From: Rhizobium esperanzae
GTDB lineage: Bacteria > Pseudomonadota > Alphaproteobacteria > Rhizobiales > Rhizobiaceae
Direction of reading: 5' to 3'
Assembly (NCBI RefSeq): GCF_014197615.1
Contig: NZ_JACIFY010000028.1
Coordinates: forward strand, 1 to 58,741
DNA: 58,741 bases
Below the pieces are notes generated by a model that did no database searches, had not been told where the DNA came from, and was given only the letters and a program-made list of their open reading frames with translations. Positions 24,441 through 33,841 of this stretch are shown here, piece after piece; the first letter of the stretch is position 1, and each line of letters begins with the position of its first letter. The position numbers were made by a program, and so were the translations under genes.

Positions 24441-24639
24441 TTCCACACTCCTGATGATCACTTATTTGCGCCGCGGGAGATAGGTAGTCGCCGTCTTATG
24501 GGTTTCTTGCCGGACCCTATTCTCGTTTTACGGCTCCGGTCCAACCATCACATGATCGCCGCTTCGGGTACTCTTTTCGTCCGGATGCCCCGCATTTCGA
24601 TCTCGCAGGGATAGCTATCTATCGAGCCGGCTGATGTCG

Positions 24640-25524
24640 TCAGCCAAACCGTTCCACCAGGAAATCGATCACCGTGCGCAACATCGCCGTCGGCCGCTGG
24701 TTCGGGGCGTAGATGAGCGACATCGGCACTGGCTTGTAGGACCATTCCGGCAGCACCTGCTCGAGCCGGCCCTCGGCGATGTCGGCGGCGAGCAGCAGTT
24801 CCGGCTGCAGCGCGATGCCCGCGCCGCTCAGCGCTGCCATGCGCAGTGCTGCCCCCTGGTTGGTCGAGAATTTTCCCGAGATCAGCACGTCGCGTATTTC
24901 GCCGCCCGGCCCGACCAGATGCCAGCGGTCCTGTTTGCGCCAGTAGGAGTGGCCGAGGCAGAGATGATTGGTCAGCGCTTCCGGCGAAGCCGGCCGGCCA
25001 TGGCGGGCGAGATAGTCCGGTGAGGCGGCGAGGATCCGCCGGTAGGGCGTGAGCGGGCGGGCGACGAGGCTGCTGTCGGCGAGCGGGCCAATGTGGATGC
25101 CGAGCTCGAAACCCTCGCCGACGAGATCATGGACATTGTTGTCGAGCGACAGCTCGATGCTGACGTCGGGATAGGCGTTCTGGTACTCGACGAGCGCCGG
25201 CACCAGGTTCTGCGTGCCGAAGCTGACGGGCGCCACCAGCCGAAGCCGGCCGCGCGGCGCCGATTGCAGCTCACTTGCCGAAGCCTCGGCCAGCGCCACT
25301 TCGGATAGCGCGCGCTTGCAGCGCTCGTAATAGAGCTGGCCGACCTCCGTCAGTTGATGGCGCCGCGTGGTGCGATGGATCAGCTTCGCCCCGAGCCGGG
25401 TCTCGATCGTCTTGATATGCTTGGCAACCATGGCGGGCGACACCTGCGCGATCTCCGCAGCGGCGGCGAAACTGCCATTGTCGATGACCCTGACGAACAT
25501 CGCCATGCCGGCCAGCTTGTCCAT
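24640..25524 (-). CDS. LysR-family transcriptional regulator
   Basis: The 294-residue protein has an N-terminal winged helix (AMFVRVIDNGSFAAAAEIAQVSPAMVAKHIKTIETRLGAKLIHRTTRRHQLTEVG, 7-61) and a substrate-binding domain of periplasmic-binding-protein fold. It is of the common small CrgA/DmlR-like group. It is divergent from the tautomerase gene at 25651, with a 126-base space containing AT-rich inverted half sites, so it probably controls that gene. Confidence 0.9.
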   Translation of the reverse strand: MDKLAGMAMFVRVIDNGSFAAAAEIAQVSPAMVAKHIKTIETRLGAKLIHRTTRRHQLTEVGQLYYERCKRALSEVALAEASASELQSAPRGRLRLVAPVSFGTQNLVPALVEYQNAYPDVSIELSLDNNVHDLVGEGFELGIHIGPLADSSLVARPLTPYRRILAASPDYLARHGRPASPEALTNHLCLGHSYWRKQDRWHLVGPGGEIRDVLISGKFSTNQGAALRMAALSGAGIALQPELLLAADIAEGRLEQVLPEWSYKPVPMSLIYAPNQRPTAMLRTVIDFLVERFG

Positions 25525-25650
25525 GATTGCCTACTTCCAGGTTTCGAATGAAGACACTCGCAGCTTATTTATCAACCCTGTTATTTACAACATAGTCGTC
25601 ATGTCCGCGCCAAGGCGGCGGACATAACCAACCGTGACCAAGGAGAAAAC

Positions 25651-25836
25651 ATGCCCATTCTTCACCTGCAGATGCATCCCGGCCGCACCGACGATCAGAA
25701 GCGCGCCTTCGTGCGCGAAGCGACCAAAGCCGCCGTCGAAACCCTGGTGTGCCCGCCGGAATCGGTGGAAATTCTGATCACGGAGATCGCCAAGGATTCC
25801 TGGGCGACCGGCGGCAAGCTGAAATCCGAGGGCTGA
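25651..25836 (+). CDS. 4-oxalocrotonate tautomerase family enzyme
   Basis: The 61-residue protein has the catalytic Pro directly after the initiator Met (MPILHLQMHPGRTDDQKRA) and the size of 4-OT subunits, which assemble into hexamers. It has Arg residues near 11 and 37-39 region positions expected for substrate binding only in part. An AGGAG ribosome site precedes the start. It is divergent from a LysR gene. Confidence 0.85.
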   Translation: MPILHLQMHPGRTDDQKRAFVREATKAAVETLVCPPESVEILITEIAKDSWATGGKLKSEG

Positions 25837-25999
25837 GAGACGCCCCGCACGCCGAGGGGCGAGCGGTCCGGCACCGCCGCCATGGCATTGGATGGGGAGC
25901 CGGCACTCGGCGCCCGTGCTGACGGGCGGTGACGGATTGACGTCGCAGGCCACCGTCACCCCCGCGAGCCTGTCTGTTGCAACCGCGCCCGGATTGGCA

Positions 26000-26377
26000 T
26001 CAGCTCGTGTGACGGCTGGTCACTCTGACATAATAGCTGTCAGGATCGATAAGGCGAAAATCACGCAGCCCCCAAGGCTGAAGAGCAAGATCGGAGACCG
26101 GCCAGCCGCTTTCTTTCGCTGTGCGATAGGCACCCTCGACGTCGGCGACCTTCAAGACGATCTCGACGCCGAGGCCAACCCTGTCGCCGGTTTCGATCCA
26201 CAACGGATGATCGGTCGAAAGGACGCTTCGCGAATTGATCGCGATCACGGCGTCACCGCTTTTCAGCATCGTGTATTCGGCGCTCGCCGAACCGTGGACT
26301 TCAAAGCCCAGGACCCGCTGATAGAAATCGAGCGATTTCTCAGGCGTTTCGACAAATAACTCCAAACTCAGTTGCAA
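26000..26377 (-). CDS. VOC (glyoxalase/bleomycin-resistance) superfamily protein
   Basis: The protein has a single VOC module: LSLELFVETPEKSLDFYQRVLGFEV and the C-terminal beta strand WGLRDFRLIDPDSYYVRVT. The first metal-ligand position is not His in the usual place, so activity is uncertain. I place the start at the TTG at 26377 because a GGGAGG ribosome site lies about 6 bases upstream. A longer form from TTG 26413 is possible (137 residues). It lies just downstream of the GNAT gene, same strand. Confidence 0.75.
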   Translation of the reverse strand: MQLSLELFVETPEKSLDFYQRVLGFEVHGSASAEYTMLKSGDAVIAINSRSVLSTDHPLWIETGDRVGLGVEIVLKVADVEGAYRTAKESGWPVSDLALQPWGLRDFRLIDPDSYYVRVTSRHTS

Positions 26378-26416
26378 CTGGTGCCTCCCTTTCTTTTCTC
26401 CCGGATGGCGCAAGAC

Positions 26417-26827
26417 TCACAGTGATCGTTCGAAAAGAAGCTCGTTGTCCTTTTCGCCGACATGTTCCCAACCGGCCGCGCGATAGAATTTCTCGGCTCG
26501 GGTGTTTGGATCGGTGGTGAGCCAGGCGCGTCCGATGCCGGCAGACTTGAGGCAGGCGCAGGCTTCGGCCAGCAGGATGGAGCCGATCCCTTTTCTTTCA
26601 AATCCAGGGACCACGAAAAGCGCCCAAATGTTTCCGTTGCGTGGGTCAGCCACCGAAAAGCCGACGACATCGCCGTTCTCTTCCCAAACGGCCACGCCCG
26701 GGTTGGCTACATACCAATCGTAATCATCATCGGTAACCTTTGTGGGGTCGCTCAACATGTTTTCGACAACTGACGAACGGATAGCTTTCAGCGCCAAGAG
26801 GTCGCTTGGAACCGCTTTTCGGAGCAT
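26417..26827 (-). CDS. GNAT-family N-acetyltransferase
   Basis: The 136-residue protein has the GNAT acetyl-CoA loop VPGFERKGIGSILLAEA (about 73-89), an ALFVV beta strand and the C-terminal FYRAAGWEHVG. The substrate is unknown. ATG 26827 is the first start that keeps the family N-terminus (LRKAVPSDLLALKAI). The downstream VOC gene may be co-transcribed. Confidence 0.85.
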   Translation of the reverse strand: MLRKAVPSDLLALKAIRSSVVENMLSDPTKVTDDDYDWYVANPGVAVWEENGDVVGFSVADPRNGNIWALFVVPGFERKGIGSILLAEACACLKSAGIGRAWLTTDPNTRAEKFYRAAGWEHVGEKDNELLFERSL

Positions 26828-26966
26828 GCAATGATCTCTCGATATCTTGCGAAGGCTTGCACAATGCCTCTTTGCGGTCACCGGTTCAATGACCGCTCTC
26901 GGTACAAAGCGGACGCGATCCCCTGACTGCTCCTGGCCCGAAGCGGGCGGACGGCCGTAAGCCTCG

Positions 26967-27500
26967 TCAACGACGATATGCGGCTCTAACAGTATCCAGA
27001 ATATTGGGAACGGATTTCAAAAGATCGCTTTCAAACCACATGCTGCGGCCTTTGAATATTTCTAGCTTCAGCGTTCGCTTCTTGGCAGCATTTATCGTCG
27101 AGGTATAAAACTTTTTGAGATCTGGTGAGGGAGGAATATGCGCGTCTCCTAACACGAAGAAACTCTGGTATCCGATGGTCAGCCGGTAGGCCGGTTCCAG
27201 TGCGCCTATCAGCGGAAGCGTCAGCATTTTCAGGTGGCCCAGCCCGACGAACTGATCGACCAAGAAGATCTCAGTGCCATCAGGGTATGTGTGCTGTTTG
27301 AAGCAGAATTCATCGTTCGCGAAAGAGGAGTGCTTGATAAAAAGCTGTCGAAATTGGCGACGCACGTAATCGAAAAGATCATCATCAGGCGGTCCCGAAA
27401 AAGGCACCTTGTCGTCTTTAGCGATGATACATCCAGATAGGCGTTCTTGGACGAAGGTGTGCATCCGGCTTTCGGAAAGAATTAACTCGACGCCAGCCAC
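26967..27500 (-). CDS. Hypothetical protein
   Basis: The 177-residue soluble protein starts with GTG at 27500 behind a GGGGAG ribosome site. It is rich in aromatic residues and has no signal peptide or membrane segment. I do not recognise a domain. Base composition is lower in GC than in neighbours, which fits accessory DNA. Confidence 0.55.
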   Translation of the reverse strand: MAGVELILSESRMHTFVQERLSGCIIAKDDKVPFSGPPDDDLFDYVRRQFRQLFIKHSSFANDEFCFKQHTYPDGTEIFLVDQFVGLGHLKMLTLPLIGALEPAYRLTIGYQSFFVLGDAHIPPSPDLKKFYTSTINAAKKRTLKLEIFKGRSMWFESDLLKSVPNILDTVRAAYRR

Positions 27501-27796
27501 ACGTTAACTCCCCTCATACTACCCGGCGCCTTATAGCCGTCGATCTGTCGGGTCATCAACTGCGAAGCATCTGAATTGAAAAATAAGGGCGTTTGTGGCG
27601 TGCATGACGACTGCTTCCGGCGCAAAGCGGCCGAGGCTCGTCGGCGATCGGTCCCAAGCAGCCAGCGCCGATTCATCGGGAAATGCTGCGTTCTAATCGT
27701 AGCCGGCCCGGCGACGCCGGAGGTCGTCCTTGCGCAATAGGCGAAGTGCCGCCGCATCATCTGTGCAGCGCTCGGGAATTGTGGCATAACTTCGCC
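27501..27796. other. Intergenic region
   Basis: These 296 bases between divergent genes hold no convincing gene. Short open frames on both strands lack ribosome sites. No repeat stands out. Confidence 0.4.
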
Positions 27797-28765
27797 ATGG
27801 CGATACATGTCTTGGCGGTCCATCGCGACACGGTCGGGACGGAACAGACGGCGGGCGGTTCACTCGCTGCCGCCTATTCCGTGGGGGTTTTCTGCTGGCT
27901 GCTGTCGGCCGGCGTCTATATCGCCGCGAAATGGGTTTCTTCGGAGATGCCGCCTTGGGCGCTGTGCTTCTGGCGCGTGCTGATTGCCTGGGCGATCCTG
28001 ATGCCGATCGTCGCCCGGCATTTCGGCGCCATGGCCGCGCTCGTGCGGGCCCGCGGTCTCGAACTGCTCGCCATCGGCGGTATCGGGCTTGCGATCTGCC
28101 AGGGCCTGATTTTTGTCGGCCTCGAACATGCCGATGCCACGACCGCCGGCATCATCATCGCCCTGATCCCGATCATCACCATGATTCTTGCCCGTTTCAT
28201 TCTGGCCGAGCCGATGGGGCGCTGGCAGGTGATCGGATCGATCCTCGCCTTTCTCGGGATCGTCGTCATCATCGTCAAGGGCAGCCCGGCCGGGCTCCTG
28301 CGTCTCGACCTCAATCCCGGCGAATTATGGATCGTCGCCGGCGCCTTCTGTTTCAGCCTCTATACCGTGCTGCTGCGCCGGGCGAAATTCGATCTCAATC
28401 GCCTTGCGCTCCTGGTCCTCCTCCTCGGTGCGGCGGTGCTGACGGCGCTGCCCTTCTACCTCTCTGAGCTTGCCTCCGACGAGCGCTCGACGCTCAATAC
28501 CAGCGGCCTGATCGCGCTCGGCTATGTCGCGATCCCCGGCGGCGCGGCGATGTATTATCTCTTCAATCGCAGCATCGAGGCCCTGGGCGCGGCGCGGGCG
28601 GGCGTGCTGCTTTACATCCAGACGATCTTTATCGCCGTGCTCGCCTATCTGTTCCTTGGCGAACAGCTGCAACGCTATCATCTCGAAGGCGCGGCACTCA
28701 TCGTCGCCGGCCTGCTTCTCATCATCCTGCTGAAGCCGACGACCAGAGCGGATGGGATCAATTGA
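27797..28765 (+). CDS. EamA/DMT-family membrane transporter
   Basis: The 322-residue protein has ten hydrophobic segments in two EamA halves (about 30-155 and 170-300). 'GLEHADATTAGIIIALIPIITMILARFILAEPM' in the first half and 'ALGAARAGVLLYIQTIFIAVLAYLFLGEQLQ' in the second are the repeated family signatures. Members export metabolites such as amino acids or purines; the substrate is unknown here. Confidence 0.9.
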   Translation: MAIHVLAVHRDTVGTEQTAGGSLAAAYSVGVFCWLLSAGVYIAAKWVSSEMPPWALCFWRVLIAWAILMPIVARHFGAMAALVRARGLELLAIGGIGLAICQGLIFVGLEHADATTAGIIIALIPIITMILARFILAEPMGRWQVIGSILAFLGIVVIIVKGSPAGLLRLDLNPGELWIVAGAFCFSLYTVLLRRAKFDLNRLALLVLLLGAAVLTALPFYLSELASDERSTLNTSGLIALGYVAIPGGAAMYYLFNRSIEALGAARAGVLLYIQTIFIAVLAYLFLGEQLQRYHLEGAALIVAGLLLIILLKPTTRADGIN

Positions 28766-28923
28766 TCCATCCTTCCATCACCTAGTCCGGGATATCTTCG
28801 TTCTCGGTTGGCGTGCATCAGCGAAGTGCTTGCGCTTCATTGCCGCACAGCAACGGATAATCGCCCCTTCCGCCATATTTCGAGCTAGACAGCATCGCGA
28901 AGGAACTGGGAGCAGGTGTCTCG

Positions 28924-29427
28924 ATGCGCTACGGCACGATTGAACAGAACAGCCGACTTCTGATTTCCTTTGGACTTTTAGCCATCGCAGCATTCTTGTC
29001 AGTTCAAAACTTCGAAATGGCACGGATCGAATGGATTTATACGACTGATCTGAGCGCGGATACGTCTGACGACCTATACTACGTGTTCCTATGCGTTATG
29101 GGTTTGGTGCTTCTCCAAATTGGCAATACCAGGAGATACTGGACATGGTCGCTGACCGCATATTTCGCTTGGTGGTCGTATTCGGAGATCCGCGTTTATC
29201 TTGAGGGCGGGTTCCACGGCTACGGCCCTGGTGGCTGCCTCGACTGCAGCGAATTAACGATCAAACTCTACGCGCCGCTCGGTTTATCGCCGCTGCCGGT
29301 GGCTGCCTTGCAATTTACCGGACCGTTTGGTTCGGTAGCAAACTTAATGCGGGGCGTCTTATATCAGGTGCGGCCTTCCTGCTGGTTTGGCTTTACTCAC
29401 TGCTGGCGCTCGGGATGTAGCTGCTGA
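28924..29427 (+). pseudogene. Small membrane protein gene, probably frameshifted near 29315
   Basis: The annotated frame encodes three hydrophobic segments in its first about 130 codons, then turns into Cys/Arg/Trp-rich nonsense. In the -1 frame from about 29315 the sequence reads on as YRTVWFGSKLNAGRLISG then AAFLLVWLYSLLALGM and stops at 29418-29420. That is a natural hydrophobic ending of matching length. A single-base change in the AATTTA run would join the two. Function unknown. Confidence 0.5.
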
Positions 29428-29935
29428 TGGTAGGCTGGTTGTGTTTACTTGTGAGAAGCCAACGCTGCCGCCGGCGGCTTCCGGCCCGACGCGGCCATCG
29501 CGATAGGCGATACGTTACTTTTTGCTCTTTTGCTTGTTCGGCGTGTCCCATTCCCAGACAAACCTTGTGCGTAGTGCATCGAGGCATTCATCCCAGGTTT
29601 CGCGCTCGCAGGACGCTACAGCCGTGATCAAATAGGTTTTGAGCGGGGGCCGCTATCGGCCCAAAGGAAACATTCAAAGCCGTCGGCGACGCTGATCAGC
29701 AGCCGCAGCCTAATCACGCTCCGGCCTTGGCATCGCAGCACGGAACCGATTCTACGTGATGTTACGAGCCAGGAATTGGCTCGAATGTTATGATGAGGCC
29801 GTTTGTAGGTGGGCCTGCCATGACCAGGTCTGACGCTCCGTCATTATCAAAGCGTTCGTACGCACACAGGCCTACGCCTGGAAGTGGGAGCAACTGCAAT
29901 ACTTCTAGGAAGTGTCGAGGATATAGGAGGAGAAT
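29428..29935. other. Intergenic stretch containing a coding remnant
   Basis: These 508 bases contain no complete gene on either strand. A minus-strand remnant is described at 29515-29652. The final 40 bases carry the AGGAGG ribosome site of the small secreted protein gene. Confidence 0.5.
29515..29652 (-). pseudogene. C-terminal remnant of an unknown protein
   Basis: Reading leftwards from a stop at 29653-29655, the frame gives KTYLITAVASCERETWDECL then DALRTRFVWEWDTPNKQ and a Lys-rich end at TAA 29515. The amino-acid composition and Trp/Glu pattern look like real protein. There is no ATG or GTG start and no ribosome site (only TTG 29631), so it seems to be a truncated gene. Confidence 0.35.
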
Positions 29936-30172
29936 ATGAAAAGAATTGCCGCTGTGTCACTTGCCTTTCTAACGATTGGATTTACGGCGCCGCCGATGGA
30001 TACCGCAAATGCTGTTGTCTATTGTCAATATATCAGTTATCCGGCGGGCTGCGTCGTAAGGCCCGGGGTGGTGCTGAGGCCGCGCCCGGTTGCTCGTGCA
30101 GCGCGTGGTACAGTGACGCACGGAACTGCTGTAAATAAAGGTGGTCCAGTTAACCGCGTCGGTCGTCGCTAG
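29936..30172 (+). CDS. Small secreted protein, rhizobial type
   Basis: The 78-residue protein has a clear signal peptide (MKRIAAVSLAFLTIGFTAPPMDTANA) and a short mature part with two cysteines (VVYCQYISYPAGCVVRPG) and a basic tail of Arg/Val/Pro. A strong AGGAGG site precedes ATG 29936. Proteins of this layout are common in Rhizobium genomes, without known function. Confidence 0.7.
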   Translation: MKRIAAVSLAFLTIGFTAPPMDTANAVVYCQYISYPAGCVVRPGVVLRPRPVARAARGTVTHGTAVNKGGPVNRVGRR

Positions 30173-30602
30173 GTATCGATTTCGACGCCATCGATGCGGT
30201 CATCGATCGATCAAGGACTGCCATCAAACAGGCAAAAGCATTCCGGGCGCCCGACATTGCGCTCCCGGATCCGTCCCTAAGCAATCGGCGGCGCCATGCC
30301 GCAACGATGTGGGAATTTTGCGCCAATCCATGAGCAGACACATAGATGTTACGCGATGCTACAGGCTTCGACGTGCGCTGCCTGCTAGCCTGTAGCAATG
30401 AGATGCCCATTCTCCCCTGGGGGTAATCGGAATGCAAAAGCTGAAACCTGGCGTCGCCTCCGCTCCTCCTCTTTTGACACGGCGCGGTCATCCGGCTGGG
30501 GTCAAAAGTGCATCTGCACCACGCTCGCAGCGTCGGCGGCAATCATCGAGGAGCCGCACCTCACCACCACGTCGCAGACCCTGATGCAACAGGATAAGCA
30601 AG
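30173..30602. other. Intergenic region before the MscS-type gene
   Basis: These 430 bases show no gene with a ribosome site or recognisable family on either strand. They probably carry the mscS-type promoter; no clear consensus was picked out. Confidence 0.4.
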
Positions 30603-32540
30603 ATGAAATGGATTGTGTCAGTCGTCGCCGGACTTGTCTTCGCGTTCAACGCCATGGCGCAATCGCCGACGGCCCCGCCACAAAAGATCGATGAGCTCGT
30701 CCGCCTGCTTCAGGATCCGGACGTGCAGGCTTGGCTCAACAGCCGAAAGGAAGCTGTGCCTCCGGCTCCGGGCGACACCGCCGCAGCGGGCTCGAACGAT
30801 CTCGCCAAATGGGAGACCGCGGCCCGCACTCGCGTTCATGAGGTGATCAGCACCATTCCCGCGATACCGGCGGAAGCGGTGGCGGCCGCCAGCCGGACAC
30901 GTCAGCAGGCCATCAGCATGGGCTATGCGCCGGTGTTCGTTATATTCGGCGGGCTTGTGGCTCTTGGTCTTCTCGTGGAGGGACTGTACCGCAGACGAGT
31001 CGGTCCGCGTGAAACGCTTTTCGGAAGACTGGCCCCGGTCGGCATCTTTGCAGGGACCATGGCGATCGTCTTCTTTGCGGTGGAGTGGCCGCCTCTCGCC
31101 AGCGTTGCCCTGCTCGCCTATCTCTCCGCCTTCGTGGCGTTCCGCGTCGTAGTGGCACTTCTGTCGGTCGCGGCGATTGCGAGGCCAGTGCGTGTCCGCT
31201 TAAAGATCATCATCGGCCTGATCTGCTTTGCCATTGCCACTGCCACGATTGGGGGGCCGCTCGGCATGCCGCCCCTCGCCAGGGAGGCGCTCAGTTACTG
31301 CTTTTCAGTCGTCGGGCTCCTTCTGATCATCGAAACTGTGTGGAGTACGTCGTCGCGAGCCCGTTCTTGGAAGGCGGCGGTGACGGCCTTCCTTGTCGCC
31401 CTGTGGCTTGTCTGGTGCCTCAACATGCGGGGCCTGTTTTGGATCGGCGTTTATGCGCTTGTTCTTCCCTCGATTCTCAACACCATCGGCCGCATCGCCG
31501 GAACGTTCACAAATGACCCGGCCAGCCTTCGTGGCATCTTGATCGTCCGGGGCGCACGCGCGACGGCAATCGCGGCCGCAGTTGCCTGGCTTGCACTGGT
31601 CTGGCGTCTCAATCCGGATACGCTGGGTCAGCGCGACCCCATAATCGCGGCATTGTTCTACGGCGCTTTGAAAAGCGTTCTCATCCTCGTTTGCGCCGAC
31701 CTGCTTTGGCAACTGACGAAGGGGTGGATTGATCGAACGCTACGCGGGTCGGCGGAAACAGCGTCTCTTCCACCTGCCGATGCCGCCCGGCGGGCGCGGT
31801 TCCGCACGCTTTTGCCGATCTTCCGCAATGCCCTGGCGGTCGTGGTGGCCGTCATGGCAGCTTTGATTGTGCTTGCTCAGCTCGGCGTGCAGATCGGACC
31901 ATTGATTGCTGGCGCCGGCATCTTCGGCGTGGCCATTGGCTTTGGCTCGCAGACGCTCGTCAAGGATGTCATCAGCGGGGTGTTCTATATGCTGGATGAT
32001 GCCTTCCGCGTGGGAGAATACATACAGGCCAAGGACTACAAGGGAACCGTCGAGGGCTTCAGCCTGCGTTCCGTTCGCCTGCGTCATCACCGCGGCCCGG
32101 TGTTCACAGTGCCGTTCGGCGAACTGGGCGCCGTCCAGAACATGAGCCGTGATTGGGTTATCGACAAGTTCAGGATCACAGTCGGCTTCAACACTGATAT
32201 CGAGAAGGCCCGCAAGCTGACGAAGAAGGTTGGAGCAGAACTGAAGGAGGACGCAGAGCTAGGGCCGCTTTTTATCGAGCCCCTGAAGATGAAGGGCGTC
32301 GAGGAATTCGCCGACTACGGTATTGTGTTGAGTTTTGCGATGACGACCGTTCCTGGCATGCAGACCTACATCCGTCGCAAGGCCTACGCCAAGATCCGCG
32401 AGTTGTTCCTGGCAAACGGAATTACGTTTGCGCAGCCGACGGTGCAGGTCGGAGGTGACGAGAAGGAAGGTGCAGGCGTGGCCGCGGCCGCGCAGGCTAT
32501 CCGGACGCAACAGGCGTCTGCCGCCACGCCGACGACCTAG
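30603..32540 (+). CDS. Large MscS-family mechanosensitive channel
   Basis: The 645-residue protein has a signal peptide, a periplasmic segment, about ten membrane segments and the MscS pore domain: GPLIAGAGIFGVAIGFGSQTLVKDVISGVFYMLDDAFRVGEYI (about 430-475) followed by the cytoplasmic beta and alpha/beta domains. It is of the larger MscS type (YbdG/YjeP-like) rather than the 286-residue MscS. It would release solutes on osmotic downshock. Confidence 0.92.
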   Translation: MKWIVSVVAGLVFAFNAMAQSPTAPPQKIDELVRLLQDPDVQAWLNSRKEAVPPAPGDTAAAGSNDLAKWETAARTRVHEVISTIPAIPAEAVAAASRTRQQAISMGYAPVFVIFGGLVALGLLVEGLYRRRVGPRETLFGRLAPVGIFAGTMAIVFFAVEWPPLASVALLAYLSAFVAFRVVVALLSVAAIARPVRVRLKIIIGLICFAIATATIGGPLGMPPLAREALSYCFSVVGLLLIIETVWSTSSRARSWKAAVTAFLVALWLVWCLNMRGLFWIGVYALVLPSILNTIGRIAGTFTNDPASLRGILIVRGARATAIAAAVAWLALVWRLNPDTLGQRDPIIAALFYGALKSVLILVCADLLWQLTKGWIDRTLRGSAETASLPPADAARRARFRTLLPIFRNALAVVVAVMAALIVLAQLGVQIGPLIAGAGIFGVAIGFGSQTLVKDVISGVFYMLDDAFRVGEYIQAKDYKGTVEGFSLRSVRLRHHRGPVFTVPFGELGAVQNMSRDWVIDKFRITVGFNTDIEKARKLTKKVGAELKEDAELGPLFIEPLKMKGVEEFADYGIVLSFAMTTVPGMQTYIRRKAYAKIRELFLANGITFAQPTVQVGGDEKEGAGVAAAAQAIRTQQASAATPTT

Positions 32541-32550
32541 ACCAGGCGAG

Positions 32551-32814
32551 TTACTGCTTGGGGAGGCACTGGTCGGCCCGGCGGCGGCGGTCGCGCGTGT
32601 AGCGGGCATCGCGCTGATCGGACTTGGGATCGCATGCTTGCGGGGTCGGTCGCTCGAAGGGATGCTATTCTATAGTACAGTTGTAGCCCTCTATCTTGCC
32701 TACCTGGGCCTCGGTTCCGGGCACGCGGGCATCCTGCTTTGGCCCGTAGTGATGCTGCATTTAGTTCTTTCGGTGCTGCTCGCTCGCGTGTGGCGCGGCG
32801 GTCGGACAAAATGA
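32551..32814 (+). pseudogene. 5'-truncated small membrane protein
   Basis: After the MscS stop the +1 frame encodes ELLLGEALVGPAAAVARVAG, IALIGLGIACLRGRS and further hydrophobic segments ending at 32814. The hydrophobic pattern and high third-position GC look like true coding sequence with three membrane segments. There is no start codon or ribosome site at the beginning; upstream codons in this frame are antifunctional shadow of mscS. It seems to have lost its N-terminus. Confidence 0.45.
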
Positions 32815-32888
32815 TGTCCGTGCAGTGGCGCATTTAGGATGCTCGCCCCGACTGGCGCAAACCTGACGTTGAAAGGCGGGAACAAGGC

Positions 32889-33200
32889 CTATGTTCGCAT
32901 CGCCGGGGGCAGGTCGGCTCTGCGCTGCCCAACCCCCTGCGGTACGAGCGATAGAGCAGCGATACCGGCCTCCCCGGCCGCCCGCAGAAGCGCTTCCCGG
33001 AATTGCTCCGGGGCAATCTTTCCGCTGATGGCGTCGACGCAGGCTTTCACGGCGGCGACATATTCCTCGCCGTCATCGAAAGGCCAGTCGTTGATCAGGA
33101 GATACGCGGCGTCACCCAGCGTCCGTACGATTTTGCGAGATACCGGACCGCTCAAAGAAAGCGCGACCGGCGTGAATGCCGACGATGTATTCCAGCACAT
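32889..33200 (-). CDS. DUF982 family protein
   Basis: The 103-residue protein shows the DUF982 pattern: FTPVALSLSGPVSRKIVRTLGDAAYLLINDWP, then YVAAVKACVDAISG and ALLRAAGEAGI. The family is small and largely rhizobial, of unknown function. ATG 33200 has a GAGG about 9 bases upstream. Confidence 0.85.
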   Translation of the reverse strand: MCWNTSSAFTPVALSLSGPVSRKIVRTLGDAAYLLINDWPFDDGEEYVAAVKACVDAISGKIAPEQFREALLRAAGEAGIAALSLVPQGVGQRRADLPPAMRT

Positions 33201-33451
33201 TGTCCTCGACCCCTCAAGGCACGGATACTGCAATCCTGGCTGCAATATACGCGCGTATTTTGAAATTGGGAATTGAAAACTTTACGGCGAACACTGCTTG
33301 AGCGTGAAGCTTCGCGATTGCAAAGAGGAGTTGCTATCAAGATCGGTGAACTGCTTCCGCGGACTTGTTCGGTATCGCGCAGCCGCTGCCACCGACGACC
33401 CGCTTTTGGCCCGGATTGACCTGCGCCGGGCGCGCGCCACCCGGTGAACCG

Positions 33452-33835
33452 TCACCTGGCCAGGTTGCGGAGGATTTCGACGAGACGACCGAAATCTGTC
33501 GGCTTTGGCAGGATGACGGCGCCTGCGAGGTCCGGATCAGATGCAAGTTCATGGGCTGGACTTGCTGTCGTGAGGACGAACGGAACGTTCATCTGCCGAA
33601 GCTTCGCGGCTACCGGGTTCACTGTTGCCTCGCCGAGATGAACGTCAAGTACAGCAACGTCAGGTCGCTCCTGCTCAAGCAGATCGAGAGCGTCCTCGTT
33701 GGATGATGCCGGGCCAAGTACCAGAAATCCTGCCGCGGTCAGATTGCCTCGGAGCTCATCGGCGATGAAGAACTCGTCCTCGACGACGAGGACCTTGATC
33801 TCGGTTCCGGCCCTCGTGTCGACAGCATTGCTCAC
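33452..33835 (-). CDS. Single-domain response regulator
   Basis: The 127-residue receiver domain has the acidic pocket (VVEDEFF), the phospho-acceptor Asp in VAVLDVHLG (about 62), the Thr/Ser switch (VLTTASP) and the Lys in LPKPTDF. No output domain is present. It starts six bases after the histidine kinase stop, on the same strand, so the two form an operon and probably a phosphorelay. Confidence 0.92.
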   Translation of the reverse strand: MSNAVDTRAGTEIKVLVVEDEFFIADELRGNLTAAGFLVLGPASSNEDALDLLEQERPDVAVLDVHLGEATVNPVAAKLRQMNVPFVLTTASPAHELASDPDLAGAVILPKPTDFGRLVEILRNLAR

Positions 33836-33841
33836 ATGATC

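Noticed and set aside
25841..25861. Terminator after the tautomerase gene (CGCCCC/GGGGCG hairpin)
   Set aside because: Six-base arms with a nine-base loop and no T tract. Too weak to call.
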